Origin: an uncultured beta proteobacterium
Lineage (GTDB): Bacteria; Pseudomonadota; Gammaproteobacteria; Burkholderiales; Rhodocyclaceae
Length of the DNA stretch: 6,240 nt
NCBI GenBank assembly: GCA_903916205.1
Contig: CAIWVX010000158.1
Location: 1-6,240 of the forward strand
Direction: 5' to 3'
A program made the position numbers and the translations under genes. The notes beneath the pieces were generated by a model. It searched no databases and had not been told where the DNA came from. It saw only the letters and a program-made list of their open reading frames with translations. This document shows positions 6,050-6,240 of this stretch, one piece after another. How positions within the stretch are numbered: the first letter of the stretch is position 1; each line of letters starts with the position of its first letter.

Positions 6050-6240
6050 GCCACGACCTGCACCTCTTTTAGAGCCTCTTTCGTCTTCTCAAACTCACTT
6101 CCTTCTTCAGACTGGCTCGAGGCCTCGGCCTACACCTGGGACTACGCGCCTGGCAACGGCGGCATCAACAAGTGCTATGGCATGCCCTACACGGATGCCC
6201 AGGCTCTCTACATCAATCCAACAGCCCAGTACATCGGATC
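5990..6240 (+). other. Eukaryote-like segment fused to the bacterial sequence
   Basis: From about 5990 the sequence stops resembling glutamate dehydrogenase. Removing 6046-6110 as an intron joins the two sides into one open frame to the edge. The upstream side reads PSALLAVLVALASAGSVIE, hydrophobic like a secretory signal peptide, and the downstream side reads YWLEASAYTWDYAPGNGG..., with strong C/G preference at third positions. An ATG at 5967 is in this frame, but it lies within the bacterial-like part and may be coincidental. The protein is not recognised. The organism could be a filamentous fungus or another eukaryote with short introns. The segment continues past the window. Confidence 0.55.
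6046..6110 (+). other. Probable 65-base spliceosomal intron
   Basis: The candidate starts with GTAAGC, close to the eukaryotic 5' splice consensus, and ends in a pyrimidine-rich tract closing with CTTCTTCAG. A CTCAC at 6094-6098 could be a branch site, its A lying 13 bases before the end. At 65 bases it is typical of fungal introns. Splicing would place GAG-T and AC-TGG together as E-Y-W and keep the frame open. The unspliced frame is also open, so the splice signals and third-position composition carry the argument. Confidence 0.5.

Noticed and set aside
5967..6240. Unspliced open frame from ATG 5967 to the window end
   Set aside because: It stays open, but after 6046 its residues are low-complexity S/T/P/R-rich. 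The spliced frame has more natural composition and GC-rich third positions.
1..6240. CRISPR arrays, tRNA or rRNA genes, riboswitches, a histidine attenuator leader
   Set aside because: No regularly spaced repeats, cloverleaf-like segments or His-codon-rich leader peptide were seen in the gaps on either strand.

Overview
This window is a bacterial histidine-biosynthesis cluster, most likely from a gamma- or betaproteobacterium. The single-domain 195-residue HisB, the separate short HisI, and a downstream gene of the very large NAD-dependent glutamate dehydrogenase class all point that way. No marker gene is present to place it more precisely.

Layout. Positions 1-369 hold no convincing gene. 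This stretch is AT-rich in its middle and carries a consensus-like leftward promoter, a perfect 14-base palindrome, short direct and inverted repeats, and possibly the first codons of a leftward gene running off the left edge. hisC (histidinol-phosphate aminotransferase) lies on the minus strand at 370-1458. A 216-base divergent gap (1459-1674) contains an imperfect inverted repeat of about 104 bases. The plus-strand cluster then runs hisB, hisH, hisA, hisF, hisI. hisB-hisH (1-base overlap) and hisF-hisI (4-base overlap) are translationally coupled. hisA and hisF are preceded by 61 and 97 bases with no clear ribosome binding site, and hisF appears to start at TTG. After hisI comes the N-terminal part of an NAD-specific glutamate dehydrogenase.

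Pathway. HisI opens the PR-AMP ring, HisA isomerises ProFAR, HisH supplies ammonia to HisF, HisF makes IGP plus AICAR, HisB dehydrates IGP, and HisC transaminates imidazole acetol phosphate. hisG, hisE, hisD and a histidinol-phosphatase are not in the window.

Right end. Similarity to glutamate dehydrogenase stops abruptly near 5986-5992. The last 250 bases look eukaryotic: a 65-base GT-AG intron with a possible branch site separates two stretches that join into one open, GC3-biased frame. The simplest explanation is a chimeric join (assembly, library or contamination) rather than biology. I found no new biological system. The most useful observations are the chimeric end, the leftward promoter with its palindrome, and the related-looking structured repeats inserted in the his gaps.
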